Below are positions 9,253 to 16,036 of a DNA stretch of 64,000 nucleotides, piece by piece. The notes beneath the pieces were generated by a model. The model was not told the DNA's origin and did no database searches. It saw only the letters and a list, made by a program, of their open reading frames with translations. A program made the translations under genes and the position numbers. Location of the stretch: contig NZ_CP044549.1 in NCBI RefSeq assembly GCF_009859475.1, positions 5,757,501-5,821,500 of the forward strand, read 5' to 3'. This DNA is from Hydrogenophaga sp. BPS33. GTDB lineage: Bacteria; Pseudomonadota; Gammaproteobacteria; Burkholderiales; Burkholderiaceae_C. Each line of letters begins with the position of its first letter. Positions within the stretch are counted from its first letter, which is position 1.

Positions 9253-9725
9253 AGCCCGCACCCACATCCATCACCGCGGCGCAGGCGCCTGTGCGCACCA
9301 AACCCTCCAACTACCCGGAGCCCTTTGCCTCGCGCATGGCCGGGCGTCACAAGCAACCACTGGGCGACCTGTTCGGCCTGTGCAACTTCGGCGTCAACCT
9401 CACGCGCCTCTCGCCCGGCGCCGTGTCGGCCTTGCGGCATGCGCACACCCGGCAGGACGAGTTCGTCTACATCCTCGAAGGCCATCCCACGCTGCACACC
9501 GACGAAGGCCTGCGGCCGCTGGCGCCTGGCGACTGCGCGGGCTTCGCGGCGGGCAGCGGCAACGGGCACCGCTTGATCAACGAAACCGATCGGGACGTGG
9601 TGTACCTTGAAATCGGCGACCGAACCGCCGGTGACCAGGCGAGCTACCCCGACGACGACCTCCAGGCGATCAGCGTCGACGGCCAGTGGCGCTTCGCCCA
9701 CAAGAACGGCACGCCCTATGGCTGA
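9249..9725 (+). CDS. Cupin-domain protein
   Basis: A 158-residue single-domain cupin. The start is the GTG at 9249, overlapping the stop of the PhzF gene (GTGA). Cupin motif 1 is visible as HAHTRQDEFVYILEG with metal-type His and Glu residues, followed by a Gly-Asp turn (LAPGDCAGF) and the second motif around NGHRLINETDRDVVYLEIG. Small cupins of this type are metal-dependent isomerases, dioxygenases or sugar/amino-acid-binding proteins, and sequence alone does not separate these. It overlaps the next gene by eight bases. Confidence 0.85.
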   Translation: MKPAPTSITAAQAPVRTKPSNYPEPFASRMAGRHKQPLGDLFGLCNFGVNLTRLSPGAVSALRHAHTRQDEFVYILEGHPTLHTDEGLRPLAPGDCAGFAAGSGNGHRLINETDRDVVYLEIGDRTAGDQASYPDDDLQAISVDGQWRFAHKNGTPYG

Positions 9726-10416
9726 CGCGCGCGCCCGCCTCGACCACCTGGTGGTGGCCGCGCGCACCCTCGACGAGGGCGTGGTCTGGTGCGAAACCAC
9801 GCTGGGCGTCACGCCGGGTCTGGGCGGGGCGCATCCGCTGTTCGGCACGCACAACCGCCTGATCAAGCTGGATGGCAGCGGCTCGCCTGCGAGCTACCTG
9901 GAAATCATCGCCATCCACCCCAAGGCAACGCCCACCCGCGCAGCGCACCAGCGCCGCTGGTTCGACCTGGACGATCCGGCCATGAAAGCGCGCCTCGTGC
10001 AGCATGGACCGCAGCTGGTGCATTGGGTGGCCAGCGTGCCGAACATCGGCCATGCGGTGGCTTCGCTGCGGGCGATCGGCATCCAGCGCGGCCCGGCGGT
10101 GAGCGCCTCGCGCCAGACCCCGCAGGGCCTGCTGCAATGGCACATCAGCGTGCGCGACGATGGCCAGCGCCTGTACAACGGTGCGCTGCCCACGTTGATC
10201 CAGTGGGTCGGCGCTCACCCCACCACACACATGCCCCACAGCGGCGTGTCGCTGCGCCGCCTTCGGCTGCACCATGCGGGCGCGGCCGGTCTGCGCGCGG
10301 CCCTGCAGGCGCTGGAGCTCGATGGGGGGCCTAGCGTGTGCGACGGTCCGGCCGGGATCACCGCCGAGCTCGAAACGCCGTCGCGCGGTCGCGTCACCTT
10401 GCTCTCGCCGCCATGA
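9718..10416 (+). CDS. VOC / glyoxalase-like domain protein
   Basis: A 232-residue protein beginning RLDHLVVAARTLDEG, the typical first strand of the glyoxalase_3-like branch of the vicinal-oxygen-chelate superfamily. The conserved His in the first beta-alpha-beta unit and the Glu in SYLEIIAI are candidate metal ligands. The ATG at 9718 lies inside the end of the cupin gene, and the stop overlaps the next start (ATGA at 10413-10416). Such proteins are often uncharacterised; members act on methylglyoxal-like or keto-acid substrates. It may process the oxo-product of the aminotransferase, by inference from context. Confidence 0.82.
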   Translation: MADARARLDHLVVAARTLDEGVVWCETTLGVTPGLGGAHPLFGTHNRLIKLDGSGSPASYLEIIAIHPKATPTRAAHQRRWFDLDDPAMKARLVQHGPQLVHWVASVPNIGHAVASLRAIGIQRGPAVSASRQTPQGLLQWHISVRDDGQRLYNGALPTLIQWVGAHPTTHMPHSGVSLRRLRLHHAGAAGLRAALQALELDGGPSVCDGPAGITAELETPSRGRVTLLSPP

Positions 10417-11381
10417 ACCACGCCCTGCCCACCCTGCACGAGATCGAGGCCGCCGCCCAGGTGGTCTACCACGCATTCGCGCCCACGCCGCAATACCGCT
10501 GGGCCACGCTCAGTGCAAGGCTGGGCGCCGAATGTTGGGTCAAGCACGAGAACCACACGCCCGTGGGCGCTTTCAAGGTGCGCGGCGGCCTCACCTACTT
10601 CGACCGATTGCGGCAACGCGGCGAGCTGCCACGCGAAGTGATCAGCGCCACGCGCGGCAACCACGGCCAGAGCATCGGATTGGCCGCGCACGCGCACGGC
10701 GTGCCCTGCACCATCGTCGTGCCGCACGGCAACTCGGTGGAGAAAAACGCCGCCATGCGCGCGCTCGGGGTCACGTTGATCGAACACGGCAGCGATTTCC
10801 AGGAAAGCCGCGAACACGCGATGCACCTCGCTCAGGAGCGTGGCGCGCACATGGTGCCGAGTTACCACGCCGACCTGGTGCGCGGCGTGAGCACCTATTG
10901 GTGGGAATACCTGCGTGCGGTGCCCAAGCTGGACGTGGTCTACGTGCCGATCGGACAAGGCTCGGGCGCCTGCTCCGCGGTCGCGGCCAAGCTGGCGCTG
11001 CGCCACCCGGTGCGCATCGTCGGCGTGGTCAGCGCGCACGCCACCACCTACGCCGATTCGCTGGCCGCCGGCCGCGTGGTGGAAGCGCCCGTCACCACGG
11101 TGCTGGCCGATGGCATGGCATGCCGCGTGGCCGACGCCGAAGCGCTGGAGATCCTGCAGGCGCACCTGGACCACGTCGTGCAGGTGAGCGACGACGCCGT
11201 GGCCCAAGCCATGCGCATGTTGTTCGCCGACACGCACAACGTGGCCGAAGGCGCCGGCGCGGCCAGTTTCGCGGCCGCCTGGCAGGAGCGCGCGTCGCTC
11301 AAGGGTGCGGTCGTCGGCACCGTGCTCAGCGGGGGCAATGTGGACAGCCGCACGATGGCCCAGGTTCTGGCGCAAGCGTGA
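10413..11381 (+). CDS. Threonine-dehydratase-like PLP enzyme (fold type II)
   Basis: A 322-residue fold-type II PLP enzyme with Lys55 in PVGAFKVRGG, the Asn loop in SATRGNHGQSIG, the glycine-rich phosphate-binding loop GQGSGACS and VLSGGN near the C terminus. It has only the catalytic domain and lacks the regulatory ACT/IlvA C-terminal domain, like catabolic serine/threonine dehydratases, hydroxyaspartate dehydratases and the EutB type of ectoine-gene clusters. It starts at ATG 10413 overlapping the VOC gene. It is the last gene of the operon. It probably eliminates water or another beta-substituent from the substrate amino acid; the exact substrate is open. Confidence 0.88.
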   Translation: MNHALPTLHEIEAAAQVVYHAFAPTPQYRWATLSARLGAECWVKHENHTPVGAFKVRGGLTYFDRLRQRGELPREVISATRGNHGQSIGLAAHAHGVPCTIVVPHGNSVEKNAAMRALGVTLIEHGSDFQESREHAMHLAQERGAHMVPSYHADLVRGVSTYWWEYLRAVPKLDVVYVPIGQGSGACSAVAAKLALRHPVRIVGVVSAHATTYADSLAAGRVVEAPVTTVLADGMACRVADAEALEILQAHLDHVVQVSDDAVAQAMRMLFADTHNVAEGAGAASFAAAWQERASLKGAVVGTVLSGGNVDSRTMAQVLAQA

Positions 11382-11420
11382 TGTCCAAGGCCCACCGCAG
11401 CGCGAACGGTGTGCCCGCGC

Positions 11421-11441
11421 CGCCGCATCGATAATGCGGCG
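11421..11441. promoter_or_regulatory. Perfect inverted repeat before the two-component genes
   Basis: CGCCGCAT (11421-11428) and ATGCGGCG (11434-11441) form a perfect 8-bp inverted repeat around CGATA, 33 bases before the response regulator start. GATAAT at 11430-11435, inside the repeat, could serve as a -10 element. It could equally be the hairpin that ends the preceding operon, although no T-run follows. Confidence 0.4.
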
Positions 11442-11474
11442 CATGACCGCCCCAACCACAAGGACACCCGCCTG

Positions 11475-12188
11475 ATGGAAGCCACCTCGATGTGGCGCTG
11501 CCTGGTGGTGGAAGACGACGCGGACAACGCGCGCTACATCGCCAACGGCTTTCGCGGGCTCGGCCATGTGGTCGTGATCTGCCGCGATGGCATGGAGGCG
11601 CTCGGCCGCGCCACCAGCGAACAGTGGGACCTGATCATCCTGGACCGCATGCTGCCCAACGGGGTCGACGGCCTGTCCATCCTCTCCACCCTGCGCGGCC
11701 TGGGCAAGAAGACACCGGTGCTGGTGCTCAGTGCCCTGAGTGCGCTGGACGAGCGCGTGCGTGGGCTCAAGGCCGGCGGTGACGACTACCTCACCAAGCC
11801 CTTCGCCTTCTCCGAACTTGCCGCGCGCGCCGAAGCCCTGGTGCGCCGCTCGCGCCCGGGCCCGGAGGTGCGCACGCTGCAGGTGGCCGACCTCAAGCTC
11901 GACCTCACGAGCCGGCACGTGGAGCGCGGTGGCCGCCCGATCGCGCTGCAGCCGCGCGAGTTCCGCCTGCTCGCCTACCTGATGAGCCACCCCGGCCAGG
12001 TGCTCACGCGCACCATGCTGCTCGAGGCCGTGTGGGACTACCAGTTCGACCCACAGACCAATGTGATCGACGTGCAGGTGAGCCGCCTGCGCGGCAAGCT
12101 CGATGTGGGCGGCGCCCCACCGCTGATCCACACCGTGCGAGGCATCGGCTACCGCATCCAGGTGGGCGACAGCACCGGCGAACCATGA
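11475..12188 (+). CDS. OmpR-family response regulator
   Basis: A 237-residue DNA-binding response regulator. The receiver has the acidic pair in VVEDDAD, phospho-acceptor Asp57 in LIILDRMLPNG and the conserved Lys in YLTKPFAFSE. The C-terminal winged helix contains LQPREFRLLAYLMSHPGQVLTR. A second in-frame ATG at 11490 (five codons on) is an alternative start. It overlaps the kinase gene by four bases (ATGA). With the kinase it probably controls the downstream TctB/TctA transporter genes, by analogy with TctD-TctE systems; that is inference from position. Confidence 0.92.
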   Translation: MEATSMWRCLVVEDDADNARYIANGFRGLGHVVVICRDGMEALGRATSEQWDLIILDRMLPNGVDGLSILSTLRGLGKKTPVLVLSALSALDERVRGLKAGGDDYLTKPFAFSELAARAEALVRRSRPGPEVRTLQVADLKLDLTSRHVERGGRPIALQPREFRLLAYLMSHPGQVLTRTMLLEAVWDYQFDPQTNVIDVQVSRLRGKLDVGGAPPLIHTVRGIGYRIQVGDSTGEP

Positions 12189-13558
12189 TCGAGAAGCTGC
12201 GCCGCCTCTGGCGCTCGGTTGGCTTCCGGCTCGCGTTCTACTATGGTTTTCTGGTCGCCATCACCATGCTGGCCGCGCTGGGCATCGTCTATCTGCAGAC
12301 GGTGGGCGTGCTGCACCAGCGCATGGCGCGCCAGGTGGAGATCACCGGACAGCAGTTGATGGCGAGCGTCTCCGAAGGAGGCATCGAGGCGCTCGGCGAG
12401 GTGATCTCCAACGCGCTGGCCGATGGCCACAACACGGACAGCGAGATCTACCTGCTGCTCGACCGCGAAGGGCACAAACGGGTCGGTAACCTCGACCATG
12501 CACCCGCGCCGATCGCATGGCAGGGCGAGATGCAGCGCCGCGTGCTGCGCGATGGTCGCAGCGTGGAGGCCTTCCTCGTGGCACACAAGCTGCCCGACGG
12601 CGGTACGTTGGTCGTAGGACAGGATCTGCGTGACCAGGAAATGATCGAATCGCTGGTGGCCAGCGCGAGCGCGGCCGCGGGCATCGTCGCCGTGCTGCTG
12701 CTGATCGGCGGCACCTTCGTGTTCCGACAGGAGCTTGAGCGCAGCGTAGGCGCGGTGCGTCTGACGGCCACTCGCATCGCCACCGGTGGCAAGTTGCAGG
12801 AGCGTGTGGCCGAGTCCGGCGAAGACGACGAGTTCGCCCTGCTCAACCGCGAAATCAACACCATGCTCGACCGCATCGAGTCGCTCATGGACGGCGTGCG
12901 CCACGTCTCCAACACCATCGCCCACAACCTGCGCACGCCCCTCACGCGCATCCTCGTGCGCTTGCGCAACGCGGAACAGGCGGACACCAACCCCGCACAG
13001 CGCAGCGAAGCCATCGGTGCGGCGATCCGCGACATCGAAGAGTTGACCTCGGTGTTCGAAAAACTGCTGCGCATCGCCGAAGCGGAAGCAGGTGCACGCA
13101 GGCGCAGCTTCACGCGCATTTCGCTCGATGCGATCGCCACCGACGTGATGGAACTCTATGAAGCCGTGGCCGAAGAGCAAGGAGCCACCCTGTTGCGCGA
13201 ACCGGCCGATGTGGTGGCGCTGCCCGGCGACCGCGACCTTCTGGCCGGCGCCATTGCCAACCTGCTCGACAACGCGCTGAAGTACGCGGGTCCTGGCGCG
13301 GCGATCCGCATCGGCACGCAGGAGACCCCGGGTGGCGTGATGCTGACGGTGCAGGACAACGGGCCCGGTGTACCCGAGGAGGAACTGGCGCGCCTGGGCG
13401 CGCGCTTTCACCGCCTGCACCATGCCGATGCGCCGGGCCACGGTCTTGGCCTGGCCAGCGTGCAGGCCGTGGCCACCTTGCACGGCGGCCGCTTGCGCTT
13501 CGAGGACGCCGCCCCGGGCCTGCGGGCGGTGATCGAGCTGCCTCGGCCGGGCCGCTGA
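12185..13558 (+). CDS. Membrane sensor histidine kinase
   Basis: A 457-residue classical kinase: transmembrane segment about 14-37, a periplasmic sensor of about 115 residues, a second segment about 158-180, then HAMP, HisKA and ATPase domains. The phospho-acceptor is His247 in IAHNLRTPLTRIL. The residue after His is Asn, where most HisKA kinases have Glu or Asp, which may affect autokinase or phosphatase balance. The ATPase domain has NLLDNALKYAG and GHGLGLASVQAV. The start at ATG 12185 overlaps the response regulator stop. The periplasmic part does not look like the TctE sensor, so the ligand is uncertain. Confidence 0.9.
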   Translation: MIEKLRRLWRSVGFRLAFYYGFLVAITMLAALGIVYLQTVGVLHQRMARQVEITGQQLMASVSEGGIEALGEVISNALADGHNTDSEIYLLLDREGHKRVGNLDHAPAPIAWQGEMQRRVLRDGRSVEAFLVAHKLPDGGTLVVGQDLRDQEMIESLVASASAAAGIVAVLLLIGGTFVFRQELERSVGAVRLTATRIATGGKLQERVAESGEDDEFALLNREINTMLDRIESLMDGVRHVSNTIAHNLRTPLTRILVRLRNAEQADTNPAQRSEAIGAAIRDIEELTSVFEKLLRIAEAEAGARRRSFTRISLDAIATDVMELYEAVAEEQGATLLREPADVVALPGDRDLLAGAIANLLDNALKYAGPGAAIRIGTQETPGGVMLTVQDNGPGVPEEELARLGARFHRLHHADAPGHGLGLASVQAVATLHGGRLRFEDAAPGLRAVIELPRPGR

Positions 13559-13581
13559 CGCGCCCACCCGAGCGCGCCCCG

Positions 13582-13599
13582 CATTGCCAAACGGCAATG
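13582..13599. promoter_or_regulatory. Inverted repeat CATTGCC-AAAC-GGCAATG
   Basis: A perfect 7-bp inverted repeat with a four-base centre lies 24 bases after the kinase stop and 112 bases before TctB, directly followed by TTTTGG. It may be an operator for the upstream response regulator on the transporter genes, or a short terminator hairpin with a weak T-run. Confidence 0.45.
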
Positions 13600-13710
13600 T
13601 TTTGGTCACCCACGCCAACGAACTCCTTTTCTACCATCGCCTGCGCACATCTTGTGCCGTCGCCGGGCTGCGCTCATGGCCCGGTGGTCAACGAAGATTC
13701 AGGAGATACC

Positions 13711-14196
13711 GTGAAAATCAAGAGTCAGAGAGACTTCTACTCGGGCGTGCTCTTCAGCGCGTTCGGCGTGGCCTACGCCTGGGGCGCCACCACCTACACC
13801 GTCGGTATCGGCGCCCGCATGGGGCCGGGCTACTTCCCGCTCGTGGTGGGGGTTCTCATCGCCATCATGGGCGCGGTGATCACCATCAAGGCCATGATGG
13901 TCGACACGGAGGACGGCGAACCGATCGGGCGCATTGCGTGGCGACCGCTGGTCTTCATCATCGGCGCGAACGTGGTCTTCGGCGTGTTGCTCGCCGGCCT
14001 GCCCAGCTGGGGCATCCCGCACATGGGCCTGATCGTCGCGATCTATGCGCTCACCTTCATCGCCAGCCTGGCCGGTGACCAGTTCAAGTTCAAGGAAGTG
14101 GCCGTGCTCGCCACCGTGCTCGCCATCGGCAGCTACGGCGCCTTCGAACTCGCGCTCAAGCTGAACTTCCCGATCTGGCCCGCCTTCATCGGCTGA
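13711..14196 (+). CDS. Tripartite tricarboxylate transporter, TctB-type small membrane subunit
   Basis: A 161-residue inner-membrane protein with four hydrophobic segments, the size and pattern of TctB. GTG at 13711 is the chosen start because AGGAGA lies eight bases upstream; the in-frame extension before it is not protein-like. TctB pairs with TctA in the membrane part of TTT carriers, which import carboxylates captured by a periplasmic TctC protein. TctA follows 23 bases later. No tctC is in the window, so the binding protein must be encoded elsewhere. Confidence 0.85.
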   Translation: MKIKSQRDFYSGVLFSAFGVAYAWGATTYTVGIGARMGPGYFPLVVGVLIAIMGAVITIKAMMVDTEDGEPIGRIAWRPLVFIIGANVVFGVLLAGLPSWGIPHMGLIVAIYALTFIASLAGDQFKFKEVAVLATVLAIGSYGAFELALKLNFPIWPAFIG

Positions 14197-14219
14197 AGCT
14201 CCACGAACAGAAAAACACC

Positions 14220-15731
14220 ATGGATCTGATCACCAATCTCTCGATCGGCTTCGGCGTCGCCTTCACGGCGCAGAACCTCGTCTACGCCTTTGTCGGCTGT
14301 CTGCTGGGCACCTTGATCGGCGTGCTGCCCGGCATCGGGCCGGTGGCCACCATCGCCATGCTGCTGCCCGCGACCTACGGTCTGCCGCCAGTGGCCGCCC
14401 TGATCATGCTGGCCGGCATCTACTACGGCGCACAGTACGGTGGCTCGACCACCGCCATTCTGGTCAACCTGCCGGGCGAATCTTCGTCCGTGGTCACCGT
14501 GATCGACGGCTACCAGATGGCGCGCAAGGGAAGGGCTGGGCCCGCCCTGGCCGCGGCCGGCCTGGGCTCGTTCTTCGCCGGTTGTGCCGGCACCCTGATC
14601 CTGGCGGCCTTTGCGCCGCCGCTGACCGAGGTCGCCCTCAAGTTCGGACCCGCCGAATACTTCTCCTTGATGGTGCTGGGCCTCATCGGCGCGGTGGTGC
14701 TGGCGTCGGGCTCGCTGCTCAAGGCGGTCACCATGATTCTGCTGGGGCTGGCGTTCGGCCTGGTCGGCACGGACGTGAACTCGGGCGTGGCGCGCTACAG
14801 CTTCGACATACCGGAACTCACCGATGGCATCAGTTTCATCGCCATCGCCATGGGCGTGTTCGGCTACGGCGAAATCATCGCCAACCTGGCCACACCGTCG
14901 GACCAGCGCGAGGTCTTCACCTCCAAGGTCAAGGGTCTGATGCCGACCAAGGAAGACTTCAAGCACATGATGCCCGCCGTGCTGCGCGGCACCGCGCTGG
15001 GATCGTGCCTGGGCATCCTGCCCGGCGGTGGCGCGCTCATGTCGGCCTTCGCGTCGTACACGATCGAGAAGAAGATCAAGCTCAAGCCGGGCGAACTGCC
15101 CTTCGGCACGGGCAACATCCGCGGCGTGGCGGGCCCCGAGTCGGCCAACAACGCGGGTGCGCAAACCTCCTTCATTCCGCTGCTGACGCTGGGCATCCCA
15201 CCCAACGCGGTGATGGCGCTGATGGTGGGTGCGATGACGATCCACAACATCCAGCCCGGCCCGCAGGTGATGACCAGCAACCCCGAACTGTTCTGGGGCC
15301 TGATCGCCTCGATGTGGATCGGCAACCTGATGCTGATCGTGCTCAACCTGCCGATGATCGGCTTGTGGATCAAGCTGCTGACCATCCCCTACAAGTGGCT
15401 GTTCCCAGCCATCGTGCTGTTCTGTGCGGTCGGGGTCTACTCGGAGAACAACAACAGCTTCGAAATCTGGATGGTCGCGATCTTCGGTGTGATCGGCTAC
15501 CTGTTCCACAAGCTCAAGTGCGAACCCGCCCCGCTGCTGCTGGGCTTGATCCTGGGCCCGATGATGGAGGAGTACCTGCGCCGCACGCTGCTCATCTCGC
15601 GCGGCGACTGGAGCGTGCTGGTCACGCGTCCGATGTCGGCCACGCTGCTCGCCCTGGCGGTCCTGCTGCTGGTGGTGGTGCTCATGCCTTCGGTGAAAGC
15701 CAAGCGCGAAGAGGCCTTCGTGGAGGAGTGA
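14220..15731 (+). CDS. Tripartite tricarboxylate transporter, TctA-type permease
   Basis: A 503-residue permease with about ten to twelve transmembrane segments. The family signature appears as GVLPGIGPVATIAMLLP near residue 40, with a second copy of the pattern around GILPGGGALMSAF in the other half, reflecting internal duplication. KKIKLKPGELPFGTG and AGPESANNAGAQ are also typical. It forms the main membrane channel of a TTT importer for citrate-like or other carboxylates. The gene ends at the start of a long intergenic repeat. Confidence 0.92.
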   Translation: MDLITNLSIGFGVAFTAQNLVYAFVGCLLGTLIGVLPGIGPVATIAMLLPATYGLPPVAALIMLAGIYYGAQYGGSTTAILVNLPGESSSVVTVIDGYQMARKGRAGPALAAAGLGSFFAGCAGTLILAAFAPPLTEVALKFGPAEYFSLMVLGLIGAVVLASGSLLKAVTMILLGLAFGLVGTDVNSGVARYSFDIPELTDGISFIAIAMGVFGYGEIIANLATPSDQREVFTSKVKGLMPTKEDFKHMMPAVLRGTALGSCLGILPGGGALMSAFASYTIEKKIKLKPGELPFGTGNIRGVAGPESANNAGAQTSFIPLLTLGIPPNAVMALMVGAMTIHNIQPGPQVMTSNPELFWGLIASMWIGNLMLIVLNLPMIGLWIKLLTIPYKWLFPAIVLFCAVGVYSENNNSFEIWMVAIFGVIGYLFHKLKCEPAPLLLGLILGPMMEEYLRRTLLISRGDWSVLVTRPMSATLLALAVLLLVVVLMPSVKAKREEAFVEE

Positions 15732-16036
15732 CGCTCCCCCTGCGCCGGAGAACTTGCGACGCCCCCCTGCGCCGCTGCGCGGCTTCCCCCCTCCGTGGCG
15801 CGCCTGTCGGCGCTTCGAGGGGGGACGATGCCAGAGGCCCGGCAAAGCCGGTTCCTCGGCATCTCTGGACGAAGGCACGCGCGCCGGAGAAGAGACTGCG
15901 ACGAGCGAGGGGGAGTTTTCCAGGGGCACCGAGGGTCCGGCTCCGCCGGCCCAAGATGCCGTCCCCCCCTCGAAGCGCCGAAGGCGCGCAACAGAGGGGG
16001 GAAGCCGCGTCAGCGGCGCAGGGGGGTGCTCTTTGC
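15732..16036. repeat. Intergenic repeat: two inverted copies of an element of about 105 bp
   Basis: This 305-base gene-free stretch sits between the convergent TctA and hybrid-kinase genes. The segment 15761-15868 reappears in inverted orientation at 15921-16030. The reverse complement of the right copy matches the left copy in blocks such as CCCCCCTGCGCCGCTG, GGCGCTTCGAGGGGGGACG and a CGG..GCC-GG..CTCGG core. Transcribed, the pair could form a very long hairpin. A diverged third copy lies at 27683-27808, also between convergent genes. No open frame with protein-like composition is present. Confidence 0.8.

Noticed and set aside
4911..11381. Phenazine biosynthesis cluster (suggested by the PhzF-like gene)
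   Set aside because: No phzA/B, phzD, phzE or phzG is present; PhzF-like proteins are common outside phenazine pathways.
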